Assembly: GCF_000422425.1 (NCBI RefSeq)
Contig: NZ_AULT01000028.1
Span: 21,734-85,733 of the forward strand
Direction: 5' to 3'
Length of the DNA stretch: 64,000 bases
Source of the DNA: Oceanospirillum beijerinckii DSM 7166
Lineage (GTDB): Bacteria > Pseudomonadota > Gammaproteobacteria > Pseudomonadales > Halomonadaceae
Position 1 is the stretch's first letter. The number at the start of each line of letters is the position of its first letter. The notes below the pieces were generated by a model that was not told the origin of the DNA, searched no databases, and saw only the letters and a list, made by a program, of their open reading frames with translations. Below, piece by piece: positions 1 through 9,353 of the stretch. Both the position numbers and the translations under genes were made by a program.

Positions 1-1
1 A

Positions 2-844
2 GCCGAGTGGGAACACCTGATCGATGGTCCATCGACTTTGACCGAAGCGGCAATGACTAAAGCTCAAAGTTTCTTTATCGATCCGGATTACGAAGTTTCT
101 CCAAGCGAAGGTGACTTTGAACAGCAACGTGCTGACAACAAAGCTTTCTCTCGCTTTGTGACCAACAATACCGTTGCGCACAAGCAAGACGGTTATGTGG
201 CGGTAACGATCTCGCTGAAGAAGACCGGCGTCCCCCCAGGTGATATTACAGATGCTCAAATGGATCTGGTTGCAGATCTGGCTGAGAAATACAGCTACGG
301 TGAACTGCGCATCAGCCATCACCAGAACATCGTACTGTCTGATGTGAAAAAAGCCGATCTGTTTACCCTATGGCAGATCCTGGAAGAAAATGGCCTGGCC
401 ACGCCGAATATCGGTAAACTGACCGATATGATCTGCTGCCCTGGCGGTGACTTCTGTAACCTGGCAAATGCACGCTCCATCCCGGTAGCAGAAGAGATTC
501 AGAGCCGTTTCGACGATCTGGATTACCTGTACGACCTGGGTGAGATAGAGTTTAATTTCTCTGGTTGTATGAATGCCTGTGGTCACCACCACGTCGGCAA
601 CATCGGCCTGCTGGGTGTAGACCGTAAAGGTGAAGAGTTCTACCAGCTGTCACTGGGCGGTCGCTCAGGTACAGACGCTAACATCGGTAAGATCTTAGGC
701 CCTGCACTGAAACTGGAACGTGTTGCCGACGCGATCGAAACCGTAATGAAGGTTTACGTTGACAACCGCATTGAAGGCGAAACCTTTGTAGAAGCTTACC
801 ACCGTATTGGCCAACAGAAATTTAAGGAGGCGGTATATGCCTAA
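2..844 (+). CDS. cysI: Siroheme sulfite/nitrite reductase, C-terminal part (5' end outside window)
   Basis: This is the C-terminal portion of a hemoprotein sulfite (or assimilatory nitrite) reductase, which carries out the six-electron reduction of sulfite to sulfide. The frame is open to the left edge of the window, so the true start lies upstream. Visible are both halves of the siroheme/[4Fe-4S] binding site: a C-X5-C (within ICCPGGDFC) and a downstream C-X3-C (CMNAC), followed by a GG-rich ferredoxin-like fold segment (LSLGGRSG). The stop codon overlaps the start of the next gene by 8 nt, so the two are translationally coupled. Family knowledge: the CysI plus DUF934 pairing is typical of pseudomonad/oceanospirillalean assimilatory sulfite reductase. 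Sulfite versus nitrite as substrate cannot be settled from this fragment. Confidence 0.88.
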   Translation, partial: AEWEHLIDGPSTLTEAAMTKAQSFFIDPDYEVSPSEGDFEQQRADNKAFSRFVTNNTVAHKQDGYVAVTISLKKTGVPPGDITDAQMDLVADLAEKYSYGELRISHHQNIVLSDVKKADLFTLWQILEENGLATPNIGKLTDMICCPGGDFCNLANARSIPVAEEIQSRFDDLDYLYDLGEIEFNFSGCMNACGHHHVGNIGLLGVDRKGEEFYQLSLGGRSGTDANIGKILGPALKLERVADAIETVMKVYVDNRIEGETFVEAYHRIGQQKFKEAVYA

Positions 845-1325
845 GATCATCCTGAACGGCGAGATTGTAGAAGATCAGTGGCAACTGGTTGGCCTGGAAG
901 ATGAGCTGCCAGCCTCCGGTAAAGTACTGCTGCCTTACCCGCTGTGGCTGTCTGGTGAGTTTGATGCGACTGCTTTTGAAGCAGTAGGTGTTTGGGTTCC
1001 AAACGACACCGTATTCGACGAGCAAGCCAACAAACTGCAAGAGCTGGATGTTGTCGCGGTAGATTTCCCGGTATTTACTGATGGTCGTGGTTACACCCTG
1101 GGCCGCCAGCTGCGTGATCGTTTTGGTTTTACCAACGAACTGCGCGCGGTAGGTGATGTACTGCAGGATCAGCTGTATGCCATGGGCCGCTGCGGCTTTA
1201 ACAGCTTCGCCCTACGCGCTGATAAGAACATCGAAGAGGCACTGAGGTCACTGAAGCCGTTCTCTTACTCTTATCAAGCGGCATTGGATAATCCTAAGCC
1301 TCTGTTTGCAGAGCGCTGGACATAA
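837..1325 (+). CDS. DUF934 protein, partner of sulfite reductase
   Basis: This 162-residue protein belongs to the DUF934 family, which is almost always encoded directly after cysI-type reductases. The ATG at 837 is chosen because a strong AAGGAGG ribosome site sits at 824-830, seven bases upstream; the open frame extends further upstream but lies inside cysI. The body contains the family's G-R-G-Y (DGRGYTLGRQLRDR) segment and a C-terminal YQ-A motif. It overlaps the cysI stop by 8 nt. Function is not established; a role in assimilatory sulfate reduction is inferred from the neighbour. A hairpin terminator follows, so this is the last gene of the operon. Confidence 0.88.
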   Translation: MPKIILNGEIVEDQWQLVGLEDELPASGKVLLPYPLWLSGEFDATAFEAVGVWVPNDTVFDEQANKLQELDVVAVDFPVFTDGRGYTLGRQLRDRFGFTNELRAVGDVLQDQLYAMGRCGFNSFALRADKNIEEALRSLKPFSYSYQAALDNPKPLFAERWT

Positions 1326-1360
1326 TCCACTTTTGATTGCTTTATCGCATTAGAAGCAAA

Positions 1361-1391
1361 AGGCACCTGGCTTTAAAGCAGGTGCCTTTTT
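1361..1391 (+). terminator. Rho-independent terminator after the cysI-DUF934 operon
   Basis: Nine-base-pair stem (aggcacctg at 1361-1369 pairing with caggtgcct at 1379-1387) with a 9-nt loop, followed by a run of T. It lies 35 bp after the DUF934 stop. Confidence 0.85.
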
Positions 1392-1411
1392 GGTTTAAGC
1401 CTCAATCACTT

Positions 1412-1642
1412 TTACTGCTTTTCAAAATTTGACTGATTTCCAATTCTGACCTCTGCTGCGACCATTGCACAGGAAAAGATCAGCACTGCCCAGGTATTGA
1501 CAAAGGGCGATGCATCGATAAAGAGAGATACCAGATCAGTGAGCAAGGTATAGCAACCAAAGTGCAGCAGGATTAGCAGCACGAGACCTTTAGTGCCATG
1601 GCGATTGGTGAGCTTGGTTAAATCTGCGTAAAGTCCTTTCAT
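1412..1642 (-). CDS. Small hypothetical membrane protein (76 aa)
   Basis: I do not recognise a family. The frame is preceded on its own strand by a good AGGAGG-type ribosome site about 8 nt before the ATG, which supports translation. Two hydrophobic stretches, about residues 17-42 (GLVLLILLHF and following) and 48-65 (NTWAVLIFSCAMVAAEV), suggest two membrane-spanning helices. The N terminus is basic. It lies downstream of lodB on the same strand, separated by 226 bp that include a hairpin at 1815-1838, so it may be an independent unit. Confidence that it is real is moderate. Confidence 0.55.
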   Translation of the reverse strand: MKGLYADLTKLTNRHGTKGLVLLILLHFGCYTLLTDLVSLFIDASPFVNTWAVLIFSCAMVAAEVRIGNQSNFEKQ

Positions 1643-1814
1643 TTTGACCTCCTCCTGAGGTTTGTATTTTTACGGGAAGAATTTATGTGGTCAATATCCG
1701 GCCGGAAATGAGGGTTAACCGTGACCAAAAACATCATCCAAGCTATCAATACCGACCCCGCTAAAACACTCGCCAAATAATATCACCCTCACGATACCTG
1801 CCAAGAGGTAACCT

Positions 1815-1838
1815 CCAGATAACCTTGAAATTATCTGG
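1815..1838 (-). terminator. Hairpin after lodB, possible weak terminator
   Basis: Perfect 8-bp stem (ccagataa at 1815-1822, ttatctgg at 1831-1838) about 30 bp beyond the lodB stop on the minus strand. No clear T tract follows, so termination strength is uncertain. Confidence 0.4.
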
Positions 1839-1868
1839 AACCCTTATGCTTAACCCATTAAGCCCCGA

Positions 1869-3035
1869 TCAGAAAACACGTTGCGACCAATAACGCTGAC
1901 CGGCAAAACGCGTTTCACTGGCATAAAGCTGAGAGCGTAACCCAACATACTGGTTAAAATCATTAAATACCTGATCCTGATAACCGGATAAAGCATCCAT
2001 ACTTCCCCCTGCCCACTCAGAGATTGCACTACTCGCCCGTTCGCTCTGCAACAAGGCTTTGGTGATTCCTGCAGAAGAGATAGGATCAAAGCCACAAGCT
2101 GCATCACCTACCGCCAACCAACGCTCACCAATAACATTAGACATAATAAAAGAGGTGGCCGCACGGGTGATAATAGTGGTTTCACTCATCTGCTCAGCTA
2201 TCTCTGCCATAGGTATGCGACTCTGCAACCAACTTGTTTGCTTGAGCTTTTCCAACCAGAATTCTGCCTGATCACAGGCACTGAGTTTTACATGTTCAGC
2301 ATCAGTACAAAAAGTGACCATTAATCTATTGTGTGGCAAACGAGCGGAATACCACCAGCCATCAGAAACCGCTTCGACCAGAGTATGATCGAGCATATCA
2401 ATGCTGTCAGGCAGATCAAATTCAGCACATAGAAACAGTACCGAATCTAAGATGTTACGTGCCACACCTAACTTGCGGGTAAAAAATGAGCCAGCTCCAG
2501 AGGCATCCACTACAAAATCGGCATCCCATTGTTGATTGCCTTCTGCGGTGGCGAACTCCAGTGTAAAACCAGAGTTGTTTGGCTCTATATTGCACAGGCG
2601 GTATTGATCATGACAAACAACACCAGCCGATAGCACTCGCTGTTTTAACTGCTGTTCGAAAAGTGTGCGGTTTAGATGGTAACCTGCGCCGTCCAACTCA
2701 AAGATAAAGTCGTTATGGCCCGGCGTATCACTGCCCCAGAGAGAGATACTACCGGGGCACTCCAGATGTTCAGCAAATATAGACTTGAGCTGCTCACCAA
2801 ATAGTTTTCTTAATACAGGCGTGGCTGCAGGAGGAATGCTCTCTCCCACCTTGAGTTTGTCTTCTTTCTGACTATCAAATAACAGAATAGAGCAATCCGC
2901 TGACAATTTACTCCGCAGAAAGATCGCCGAGGCAAGGCCCGCTGGGCCACCGCCAATAATGGCGATGGTCAGCGGTGCTTGCTGTTCGGCACTGATATGC
3001 CGTGCAGCGGTATTAAGATCAGTCATCATCAGCAT
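1869..3035 (-). CDS. lodB: LodB-like FAD-dependent oxidoreductase (quinone cofactor maturation)
   Basis: This 388-residue flavoprotein has an N-terminal Rossmann dinucleotide-binding motif (IIGGGPAGLASA, about residues 25-36) and a second FAD motif GDAACGFDP (near residue 310) typical of the tryptophan-halogenase/geranylgeranyl-reductase-like monooxygenases. Its start overlaps the end of the lodA-like gene by 17 nt; ATG codons at 3035, 3029 and 3026 are all possible, and all imply translational coupling because no strong ribosome site is seen. Family knowledge: LodB is required for formation of the cysteine tryptophylquinone in LodA-type oxidases. Assignment rests on this pairing plus the fold; substrate is not visible from sequence. 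Confidence 0.82.
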   Translation of the reverse strand: MLMMTDLNTAARHISAEQQAPLTIAIIGGGPAGLASAIFLRSKLSADCSILLFDSQKEDKLKVGESIPPAATPVLRKLFGEQLKSIFAEHLECPGSISLWGSDTPGHNDFIFELDGAGYHLNRTLFEQQLKQRVLSAGVVCHDQYRLCNIEPNNSGFTLEFATAEGNQQWDADFVVDASGAGSFFTRKLGVARNILDSVLFLCAEFDLPDSIDMLDHTLVEAVSDGWWYSARLPHNRLMVTFCTDAEHVKLSACDQAEFWLEKLKQTSWLQSRIPMAEIAEQMSETTIITRAATSFIMSNVIGERWLAVGDAACGFDPISSAGITKALLQSERASSAISEWAGGSMDALSGYQDQVFNDFNQYVGLRSQLYASETRFAGQRYWSQRVF

Positions 3036-5097
3036 TCAATGCTGCGGTCGGCCAGGGCTGAACAACATCACCAGGGCCTTTGAACTGGCTAGCCACCTCC
3101 AGGAACTTATCCTGGCCATAGTTACCGCCATGTTCATCCGCAATCTGAATACCCTGAATAATAAAACCGGTTCGGTGCCAGTTTTCCAGGAAATCCATAT
3201 AGTTCTGGTAACGACCGACATTCTGAGGCAGATAGGTATGGGTTAAGTTTTCTTCACCTTCCCCATCACCACGCACACTGAATAGCTGCCCACCCAAATT
3301 CCAGACTTTATTTTCCTCATCATAGGTACAAAGACCTACCGGATGCACCTGAACAGGACGTTGAGCCGGCCATGACCAATACAGCGTATTGTTATATTCC
3401 GGGTTCGGTGATGGTTCGTGTACCGCACAACTGTTGTAATCGGTATGCCATGGCTGAGACATAAATTTGCTCAGATCACCAGGTTCCACCGGAGCATTAC
3501 GCAGAGGCACATACCCCTCCTGAAGGAATGGCTTAGCTTGGGTTGCGGTACTGTAATCCATAGCCTGCAGGTTAATACGGAAAGGACCGGTTTCACCGCG
3601 CCAGTTCTGATTAAACAGATTTACATCACGTACAATAAAGGTGAGATCAATACCTGGAGAGAAACGGCCACCCAAACAGTTTAGCAGTACAACCCGGTCC
3701 AGCTTCTCACCTTCACCTAATACAGGACCGTAAGGCTCGCTCTGGCCTTCATACCACTGCTTCAATAAGAAATACTGTGTACGGGACAACGACAAAAAGC
3801 TTCTCTGCGCATCGCCCAGTGCCAAAGGCATTTTTACTCCCTGACCATCTTGCTTAGGGTCATTAGGGTCACGAATCAAGGCATCAAAGTTTGGAATTTT
3901 AGCTTTTGGATCATCTGCGGGCTTAATCTGGGCCACCCAATTATGCCCACTCACGCCTTTACCTGGTAGGTTAGTGTTCCAACGCTGCAAAAACGCACCA
4001 TGGAATACAGGCAGAACATCTGCGTAGAAAGCCGACTTATAGTCCGTCTGATACTTTCCGTCTTTGAACAAACTTGGAATCAGATCCAACTCCTCAACCC
4101 AAGCACTGAACATATCATCCCAGGTGGAGACTACATTACGGGTTTGTGGTGCGTAGGAAGGGTCAGTACAGACAAACCAGCCTGCAACGACATCACTGGT
4201 TGAGCCATCATCAAAGACTACAGTAGCATTCACAGGCCCATCTGATACATCATCAAACCACCCATCATTATCAATCGCGTGATCTAATTTAGGGTCTTTG
4301 CCGTCTGCATCCTTAAAAGCAAAGGTATTACCGTAGCCGCCGGTCACTATCAGACGTCCACTGCCCTCTTCAATCTGCAGCTCGCCCAAAGTTTCTATGG
4401 TGCCATTCTTAGTATTAACATTTTCAAAATGATCACCTGGGAAACTTATAGGGTAATCAGCCACGGGCTGAACAACACCATTTTGTCCAATATGGCTCGC
4501 CTGCGTATTCCTGTTAAAGTCCACCACCTGATCAGAAGCAGCAGACGATACAATTGTACGTGGACCGGCATCAATCACCAGTTTCCTAAGCCGCTCTGGA
4601 GCACCTAGCTCTGGACCATAACTCGGATTGCGGATCGGCGGGGTATTACCATTTTCGTATGGGGCAACCCCCTCTTCTTCACCGATCACCTTACCTGAAC
4701 TGTCTTTAATCGGGCTGGCAATCTGGTAGTTATTATTTTTCTTGTTAGCCAGATGCACCATCCAAATAATATCTTTAATGGTTTTGCCACCCACCTGATC
4801 ACCGATCTTAACTTCACGACCCGGATCTTCCGATGGGTAACTATTTTGTAGCTGATCGTAAGCAAAAATCTTAAAACGTGCAGCCTGACGCTTTACCTGA
4901 CCTTTAGCATCACGGAAGTCTTCAGCTGTGATCGGGGTATTTTCAGTACCCGGCTTGGTTGGCAAGCCGCCAAATAAACCCGTGTTTTCATCAATTACTT
5001 CACCAGCAGCGGTTTCCGGGGCAATGTAATACTCGGGACTGTTACCTACCCGTGCAAAGTTAATCGCCGGATGAACACGAAAAATTGTTTCAGTCAT
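3019..5097 (-). CDS. lodA: LodA/GoxA-like quinoprotein amino-acid oxidase
   Basis: This 692-residue protein matches the LodA-like family, cofactor-containing oxidases that release hydrogen peroxide and act on lysine (LodA) or glycine (GoxA) among other amines. The characteristic opening (FRVHPAINFARVGNS) and the central repeat of the GDHFENVN type are present. Candidate partners for the cysteine tryptophylquinone cross-link are Cys557 (in YNSCAVH) and a C-terminal Trp640 (in ENWHRTGF), with the conserved YWSWPAQRPV block between. There is no signal peptide; family members are often exported without one. The substrate cannot be called: LodA, GoxA and uncharacterised subgroups look alike at this level. 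It is coupled to lodB and preceded by a CXXCH protein gene 82 bp upstream. Confidence 0.85.
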   Translation of the reverse strand: MTETIFRVHPAINFARVGNSPEYYIAPETAAGEVIDENTGLFGGLPTKPGTENTPITAEDFRDAKGQVKRQAARFKIFAYDQLQNSYPSEDPGREVKIGDQVGGKTIKDIIWMVHLANKKNNNYQIASPIKDSSGKVIGEEEGVAPYENGNTPPIRNPSYGPELGAPERLRKLVIDAGPRTIVSSAASDQVVDFNRNTQASHIGQNGVVQPVADYPISFPGDHFENVNTKNGTIETLGELQIEEGSGRLIVTGGYGNTFAFKDADGKDPKLDHAIDNDGWFDDVSDGPVNATVVFDDGSTSDVVAGWFVCTDPSYAPQTRNVVSTWDDMFSAWVEELDLIPSLFKDGKYQTDYKSAFYADVLPVFHGAFLQRWNTNLPGKGVSGHNWVAQIKPADDPKAKIPNFDALIRDPNDPKQDGQGVKMPLALGDAQRSFLSLSRTQYFLLKQWYEGQSEPYGPVLGEGEKLDRVVLLNCLGGRFSPGIDLTFIVRDVNLFNQNWRGETGPFRINLQAMDYSTATQAKPFLQEGYVPLRNAPVEPGDLSKFMSQPWHTDYNSCAVHEPSPNPEYNNTLYWSWPAQRPVQVHPVGLCTYDEENKVWNLGGQLFSVRGDGEGEENLTHTYLPQNVGRYQNYMDFLENWHRTGFIIQGIQIADEHGGNYGQDKFLEVASQFKGPGDVVQPWPTAALNADDD

Positions 5098-5179
5098 CGT
5101 TATATACTCTCTAATCTGAATTCATTACTGAAAAATCAAAGTTAATGCGTGAATTTTTGTCCTAAGCGCTCAGAGTTGA

Positions 5180-6580
5180 CTACTTGTCTCTCAGCTGCAT
5201 CTCCTGGGACCAGAAGTAGATATTCATAAACGCATGGCTGATATTCAGATTGGTTGCTTTAAGTGGCTGAAGATCTGTATTACCGGATGGTGGCAGGCGA
5301 TACTGAGTGTTATGACAACGGAAGCAGTTGTCCATCGTATTGGCCCGCTGGGTAAAGGTTTCTATGGTTGAGTTGGACAATTTCAGAGAACCAATCAACA
5401 ACTGGTGTTTTGGTGAGCCCACAGGATAATTAGAATCTGTATCCTCGGCCAGATCCATGCCCGGTTTTAAGCGATTAGCACCTTTAAACCAGATAGCACC
5501 TACTTCAAAATAGTTTGACCAGACGTCACTCTTATCCAGATTCGCCAGCACGCTCTTATTCAGTTGCTGAATCACTTTAATATTGGTTGGTACTGAAAAG
5601 TCCGTCTGGCTTGGGTCATTACCGTAAGCATACTGTCGACATACCTGGGTAATGGGAGATAATGTTTGCTGTTCTTCATTCAGGACTAATGATGGCGAGT
5701 TGGCAGGATTGACATTACAGGCATAGAAGGGGGTACCTGCTTTATAAAAAGTCCAGTCTTTATCTGACACGACTGTATCTGGCTCTACCTCTGTGCGTAT
5801 ACCTTTGGCAAGAACATCTGGAGCGTTATCTTTATGCTCAAAAGTCGCCCAGATCATCTCAGGATGGCCTTTTACCACGCCACCGATATGGAAACCAACC
5901 ATTGCCAGAGTGACATCAATTTTCTGGGTATTATCAACGATAATCTTACCGTTTTTGTTTACCAGCTTATAAACAGAAGACTTCATGGTGAAGAAATCAG
6001 AAGCGTCTTCACCCTCCTCCACTATTTTCCAGGATGCTTTCAGCTCAATAGCATCAACAGGGAACTCCGTTTCAGGATCAAGTTTTTGCACACTCTGAGG
6101 ATCTGTCAGTTTTTTCTCATTAATAAAGGTAACAAACTCATCATTTAGATACTGATTGTAATAAATTGCCCGACCATTCTGATCGATCATTATTCCTTCA
6201 GTTCCCGCTTGTAAATACTCATCCATAGAGTGAGGTGTTTGGGATTTATTCAATACTGGCTGTAGGCTCTCACGGTCTTCCATACCCAATACATCATAAG
6301 GTGACTGCATATTGACGAAAACGGGTTCGCCGTTTTTATCTTTCTGTGTTAGCCATAAAAATGTTTGCCAGGCCCAGCGGTGAAATTCACAGTTAGTTTT
6401 ACCATCGAAATCACGACCATCAGGGATTGGAGTCTGACTATGAGGGAACCAACTGGCATCAGCCTTACAATGAGTATCGGAAGGAGTAGAGCTGGTGGTT
6501 GAGTTTTCGCCAGCATGAGCATGCAGTGTTGCTGACAGCATGACGGGCAGCCAGAACTTTGCCGGTAATTTGATTTTCAT
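5180..6580 (-). CDS. Secreted single-haem c-type cytochrome-like protein, unknown function
   Basis: A 466-residue protein with a clear signal peptide (about residues 1-23, cleavage after AHA) and one haem-attachment motif, C419-F-R-C422-H423, close to the C terminus. The rest is not a familiar cytochrome fold; it carries scattered cysteines (HCKAD, NCEFH, YACNV, VCRQY) that could form disulfides in the periplasm. It is encoded 82 bp upstream of lodA on the same strand, so the three genes are probably one unit. Inference: it may be an electron-transfer or accessory partner of the quinoprotein oxidase. Haem attachment is supported only by the motif plus export signal. Confidence 0.6.
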   Translation of the reverse strand: MKIKLPAKFWLPVMLSATLHAHAGENSTTSSTPSDTHCKADASWFPHSQTPIPDGRDFDGKTNCEFHRWAWQTFLWLTQKDKNGEPVFVNMQSPYDVLGMEDRESLQPVLNKSQTPHSMDEYLQAGTEGIMIDQNGRAIYYNQYLNDEFVTFINEKKLTDPQSVQKLDPETEFPVDAIELKASWKIVEEGEDASDFFTMKSSVYKLVNKNGKIIVDNTQKIDVTLAMVGFHIGGVVKGHPEMIWATFEHKDNAPDVLAKGIRTEVEPDTVVSDKDWTFYKAGTPFYACNVNPANSPSLVLNEEQQTLSPITQVCRQYAYGNDPSQTDFSVPTNIKVIQQLNKSVLANLDKSDVWSNYFEVGAIWFKGANRLKPGMDLAEDTDSNYPVGSPKHQLLIGSLKLSNSTIETFTQRANTMDNCFRCHNTQYRLPPSGNTDLQPLKATNLNISHAFMNIYFWSQEMQLRDK

Positions 6581-6779
6581 GATAATCCTTATCCATCAAG
6601 AAAGAGGTTCAGAGCGTTGAAGAGGTCAACGATGAAATGCTAATACCGGGGCTCTATTGAGAGTATTACACTCAATTACAGAATATTACATAAGGCCGTA
6701 AAGGCTAAATAACATCAGGGTAGGATAAGGCTAATACTCTATAGGATTGATTAGTAATGATAATAATGACAAGGAGCCA

Positions 6780-7874
6780 TTAACCCCCTGTCATATTCAT
6801 AAAGCGCAACACTTGCACATCGCCATCGGTACTAAAGTGATGGCGCTCAGGTTTAAGATCCATCGCTTGAATAATGGCTTGTTTAACCGGTTCGATCTCG
6901 CCTGGATTAGCTCTCAAAATAGCTCTTAGATCAACGGAGTGCTCATTCCCTAAACACAGCAGCAAACGCCCTTCAGCCGTTAAACGCACTCTGTTGCAGG
7001 TATCGCAAAAGTTATGGCTATGAGGTGAAATAAAGCCCACACGTGTGGCTAAACCTGGAATCTGATAATAACGGGATGGCCCTTGAGTATTTTCGGTAGT
7101 AGGTACCAATTTGTAACGTTGCTCAATCACCTCACGTACTTCATCACTGGAACAGTACGTCTCTTCCCGTTTATGCTCACTGATCTGCCCCAGAGGCATC
7201 TCTTCAATGTAACTGATATCGATACCGCGTTCGATCGCAAACTCTAACAGCGGCAAGATCTCATCATCATTCCGACCTTTAAGCACGACTGCATTGAGCT
7301 TAATACGTTTAAAGCCTTGCCTGGCCGCAGCATCAATGCCTTTGATCACCTGCTGCAGATTTCCGGTACGGGTCAAACTGCGAAATCGATCTTCCTGCAG
7401 TGAATCCAGACTGATATTAATACGATCCAGGCCCGCTTCCTGCAAATCATAGGCTTTTGATTCCAGCTGAGAACCATTGGTAGTAATCGCAAAATCGTGA
7501 ATTTGCTCCATACCGCCAATATGTTCAATTAGCTGCATAATATTACGTCTAACCAAAGGCTCACCACCGGTTAAACGAATTTTACGCGTACCCAGCTCTG
7601 CAAAAGCCTGCGCGATCAATGCTAACTCTTCCAACTCCAGAACCTGAGCTCTGGGCAGGAAGGTCATATTTTCACTCATACAGTAAACGCAGCGAAAATC
7701 ACAGCGATCCGTTACGGATATGCGTAAATAAGTCACTTGGCGGCCAAAACGATCCACCAAAATATCACGACCTGTGTCATCTTTTACCACTAAGGATTGA
7801 TCTAGCTCAGCAGCTTTAATGCTGGTCTTTTGATCACTTGTCTGCGCAGGATCAAAAAGCTCAGGCCGATTCAT
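6780..7874 (-). CDS. moaA: GTP 3',8-cyclase MoaA (molybdopterin synthesis, first step)
   Basis: MoaA is a radical-SAM enzyme that, with MoaC, converts GTP to cyclic pyranopterin phosphate. The N-terminal [4Fe-4S] motif C58-X3-C62-X2-C65 ([10 protein letters not shown]) binds SAM, and the C-terminal cluster motif FCDTCNRVR with a later Cys (LLLCLG) binds the substrate-side cluster. The protein ends in Gly-Gly (NMTGG), as MoaA should. At 364 residues it has about 35 extra N-terminal residues compared with E. coli MoaA. It is the last gene of the mobB-moeA-moaC/D-moaE-moaA operon and overlaps moaE by 14 nt. Confidence 0.97.
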   Translation of the reverse strand: MNRPELFDPAQTSDQKTSIKAAELDQSLVVKDDTGRDILVDRFGRQVTYLRISVTDRCDFRCVYCMSENMTFLPRAQVLELEELALIAQAFAELGTRKIRLTGGEPLVRRNIMQLIEHIGGMEQIHDFAITTNGSQLESKAYDLQEAGLDRINISLDSLQEDRFRSLTRTGNLQQVIKGIDAAARQGFKRIKLNAVVLKGRNDDEILPLLEFAIERGIDISYIEEMPLGQISEHKREETYCSSDEVREVIEQRYKLVPTTENTQGPSRYYQIPGLATRVGFISPHSHNFCDTCNRVRLTAEGRLLLCLGNEHSVDLRAILRANPGEIEPVKQAIIQAMDLKPERHHFSTDGDVQVLRFMNMTGG

Positions 7875-8382
7875 GATTCACCTCCTGAGCCTTGCTATTG
7901 ACGTGTTCCGTTGTTTCAGTGTTTTCTACCCAACGAGCAGCGGCATTCTGGTCTGACTCCCTGGCACTAACCCAGTAATCACCATAATCCGTGTTCTCTT
8001 TTTTCCAAAATGGCGCTTGGGTTTTCAGGTAATCCATAATGAAAGCACAGGCATCAAAAGCCGCCAGACGATGAGCCGAAGCAGTCACCACCAAGACAAT
8101 AGGATCACCTGGTGTTAAACGCCCAACCCGATGAATCACCCGCACATCCTGTAAAGGCCAGCGTTCGCAAGCCTGCTGGATAATATTATCCAGGGCGGAT
8201 TCCGTCATTCCCGGATAATGCTCCAGCGTCAATGCCGTCACATCGGGCTTTTCATTGAAATCCCGCACCAAACCCGTAAAACTTACAATAGCCCCGATAT
8301 CGGTGCGGCCCTCACTGATATCGGCACTGATCTGGCCAATATCAAAACTTTCACTTTGGACAGAAACACTGAAACGACTCAC
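7861..8382 (-). CDS. moaE: Molybdopterin synthase catalytic subunit MoaE
   Basis: MoaE transfers sulfur from the MoaD thiocarboxylate to precursor Z to make molybdopterin. Family hallmarks seen are [21 protein letters not shown], the HRVGRL segment, and the active-site region TQAPFWKKE with its conserved lysines. The protein is 173 residues, with about 25 extra C-terminal residues after the usual end. It lies 3 nt after the MoaC-MoaD fusion gene and overlaps moaA by 14 nt, so its partner small subunit is made from the gene directly upstream. Confidence 0.96.
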   Translation of the reverse strand: MSRFSVSVQSESFDIGQISADISEGRTDIGAIVSFTGLVRDFNEKPDVTALTLEHYPGMTESALDNIIQQACERWPLQDVRVIHRVGRLTPGDPIVLVVTASAHRLAAFDACAFIMDYLKTQAPFWKKENTDYGDYWVSARESDQNAAARWVENTETTEHVNSKAQEVNHESA

Positions 8383-8385
8383 AAC

Positions 8386-9234
8386 TTATCCCCCTGTTAC
8401 CGGTGGGAAAAAGGCAAGTTCATCCCCTTCATTAATACCTGCATCACCTTTGACCATATTCTGATTAACCGCTGTCAGCAGGCTTTTCTGAGTCAGAAAG
8501 GTATCCCAATTAGGGTGCTGTGCCAGCAACCACTGCTTCACACCAGCCACGGTATATTTTTCCAGCTGGTTCATCGGCACTTGGTATTCGTCCATACCGA
8601 CCTGCTCCCTGAGCTGAGCAAAGAACTTGACCTGAATGGTTGGTGAACCTTTTCTTACTTCAGGCTCGAAGATCTCTTGTGGAAGTACTGATGTGACAGC
8701 AGGTTGAGTTTTTCTCTCTTCTACAGGCGCAGAGGAATCACTCTCCAGCACCCAATGGCCGGACTTACCACCTTTTTTCTCCAGCACTTTTGTACCTGAG
8801 ATCACCATGGTTTTATCCACGGCTTTACACATATCGTATAAGGTGAGTGCCGCAACAGAAGCTGCAGTAAGCGCTTCCATCTCAACACCAGTCTGCCCCG
8901 CCAGCTTACAGATCGCTTCGATACGAATGCGATCACGCTCTGGCTCAGGAGTGAGCTCAACACCCACCTTAGTCAGCATTAAAGGGTGGCACAGAGGGAT
9001 CAAATCACTGGTACGTTTAGCTGCTTGAATACCAGCAATGCGAGCCACAGCCAGTACGTCACCTTTTTTATGTCCACCAGACACAATTAACTGCAGAGTT
9101 TCAGGCTGCATCTGCACATACGCTTCGGCAACAGCTTCTCGTTGAGTCACGGCTTTTTCCGTCACATCCACCATACTGGCATGACCTTCATCATCCAGAT
9201 GGGTAAAGCCTGGGGTTAACAGCTGATCACTCAT
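8386..9234 (-). CDS. MoaC-MoaD fusion protein (cyclic pyranopterin phosphate synthase plus molybdopterin synthase small subunit)
   Basis: One continuous 282-residue frame encodes two cofactor proteins. Residues 1 to about 162 are a complete MoaC, with the signature block [19 protein letters not shown] followed by [14 protein letters not shown] and the C-terminal [11 protein letters not shown] region. After a roughly 35-residue charged/proline linker, residues about 200-282 form a MoaD ubiquitin-like domain ([14 protein letters not shown]) that ends exactly in the required Gly-Gly (FFPPVTGG). MoaD must be adenylated and thiocarboxylated at that C terminus, so the fusion order keeps it free. 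No separate moaD is seen in the window. Standalone proteins are the rule in most proteobacteria. Confidence 0.95.
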   Translation of the reverse strand: MSDQLLTPGFTHLDDEGHASMVDVTEKAVTQREAVAEAYVQMQPETLQLIVSGGHKKGDVLAVARIAGIQAAKRTSDLIPLCHPLMLTKVGVELTPEPERDRIRIEAICKLAGQTGVEMEALTAASVAALTLYDMCKAVDKTMVISGTKVLEKKGGKSGHWVLESDSSAPVEERKTQPAVTSVLPQEIFEPEVRKGSPTIQVKFFAQLREQVGMDEYQVPMNQLEKYTVAGVKQWLLAQHPNWDTFLTQKSLLTAVNQNMVKGDAGINEGDELAFFPPVTGG

Positions 9235-9353
9235 TCTTTATTCTCTTTATCGTTATTTTTAAGCTGCGTTGATCGACACATAAAGAGACCAAAACAGCTT
9301 TAATCTCAACTTATTCAATTCCAATGCGCTTGCACTGTACACGCTGAATCAGA

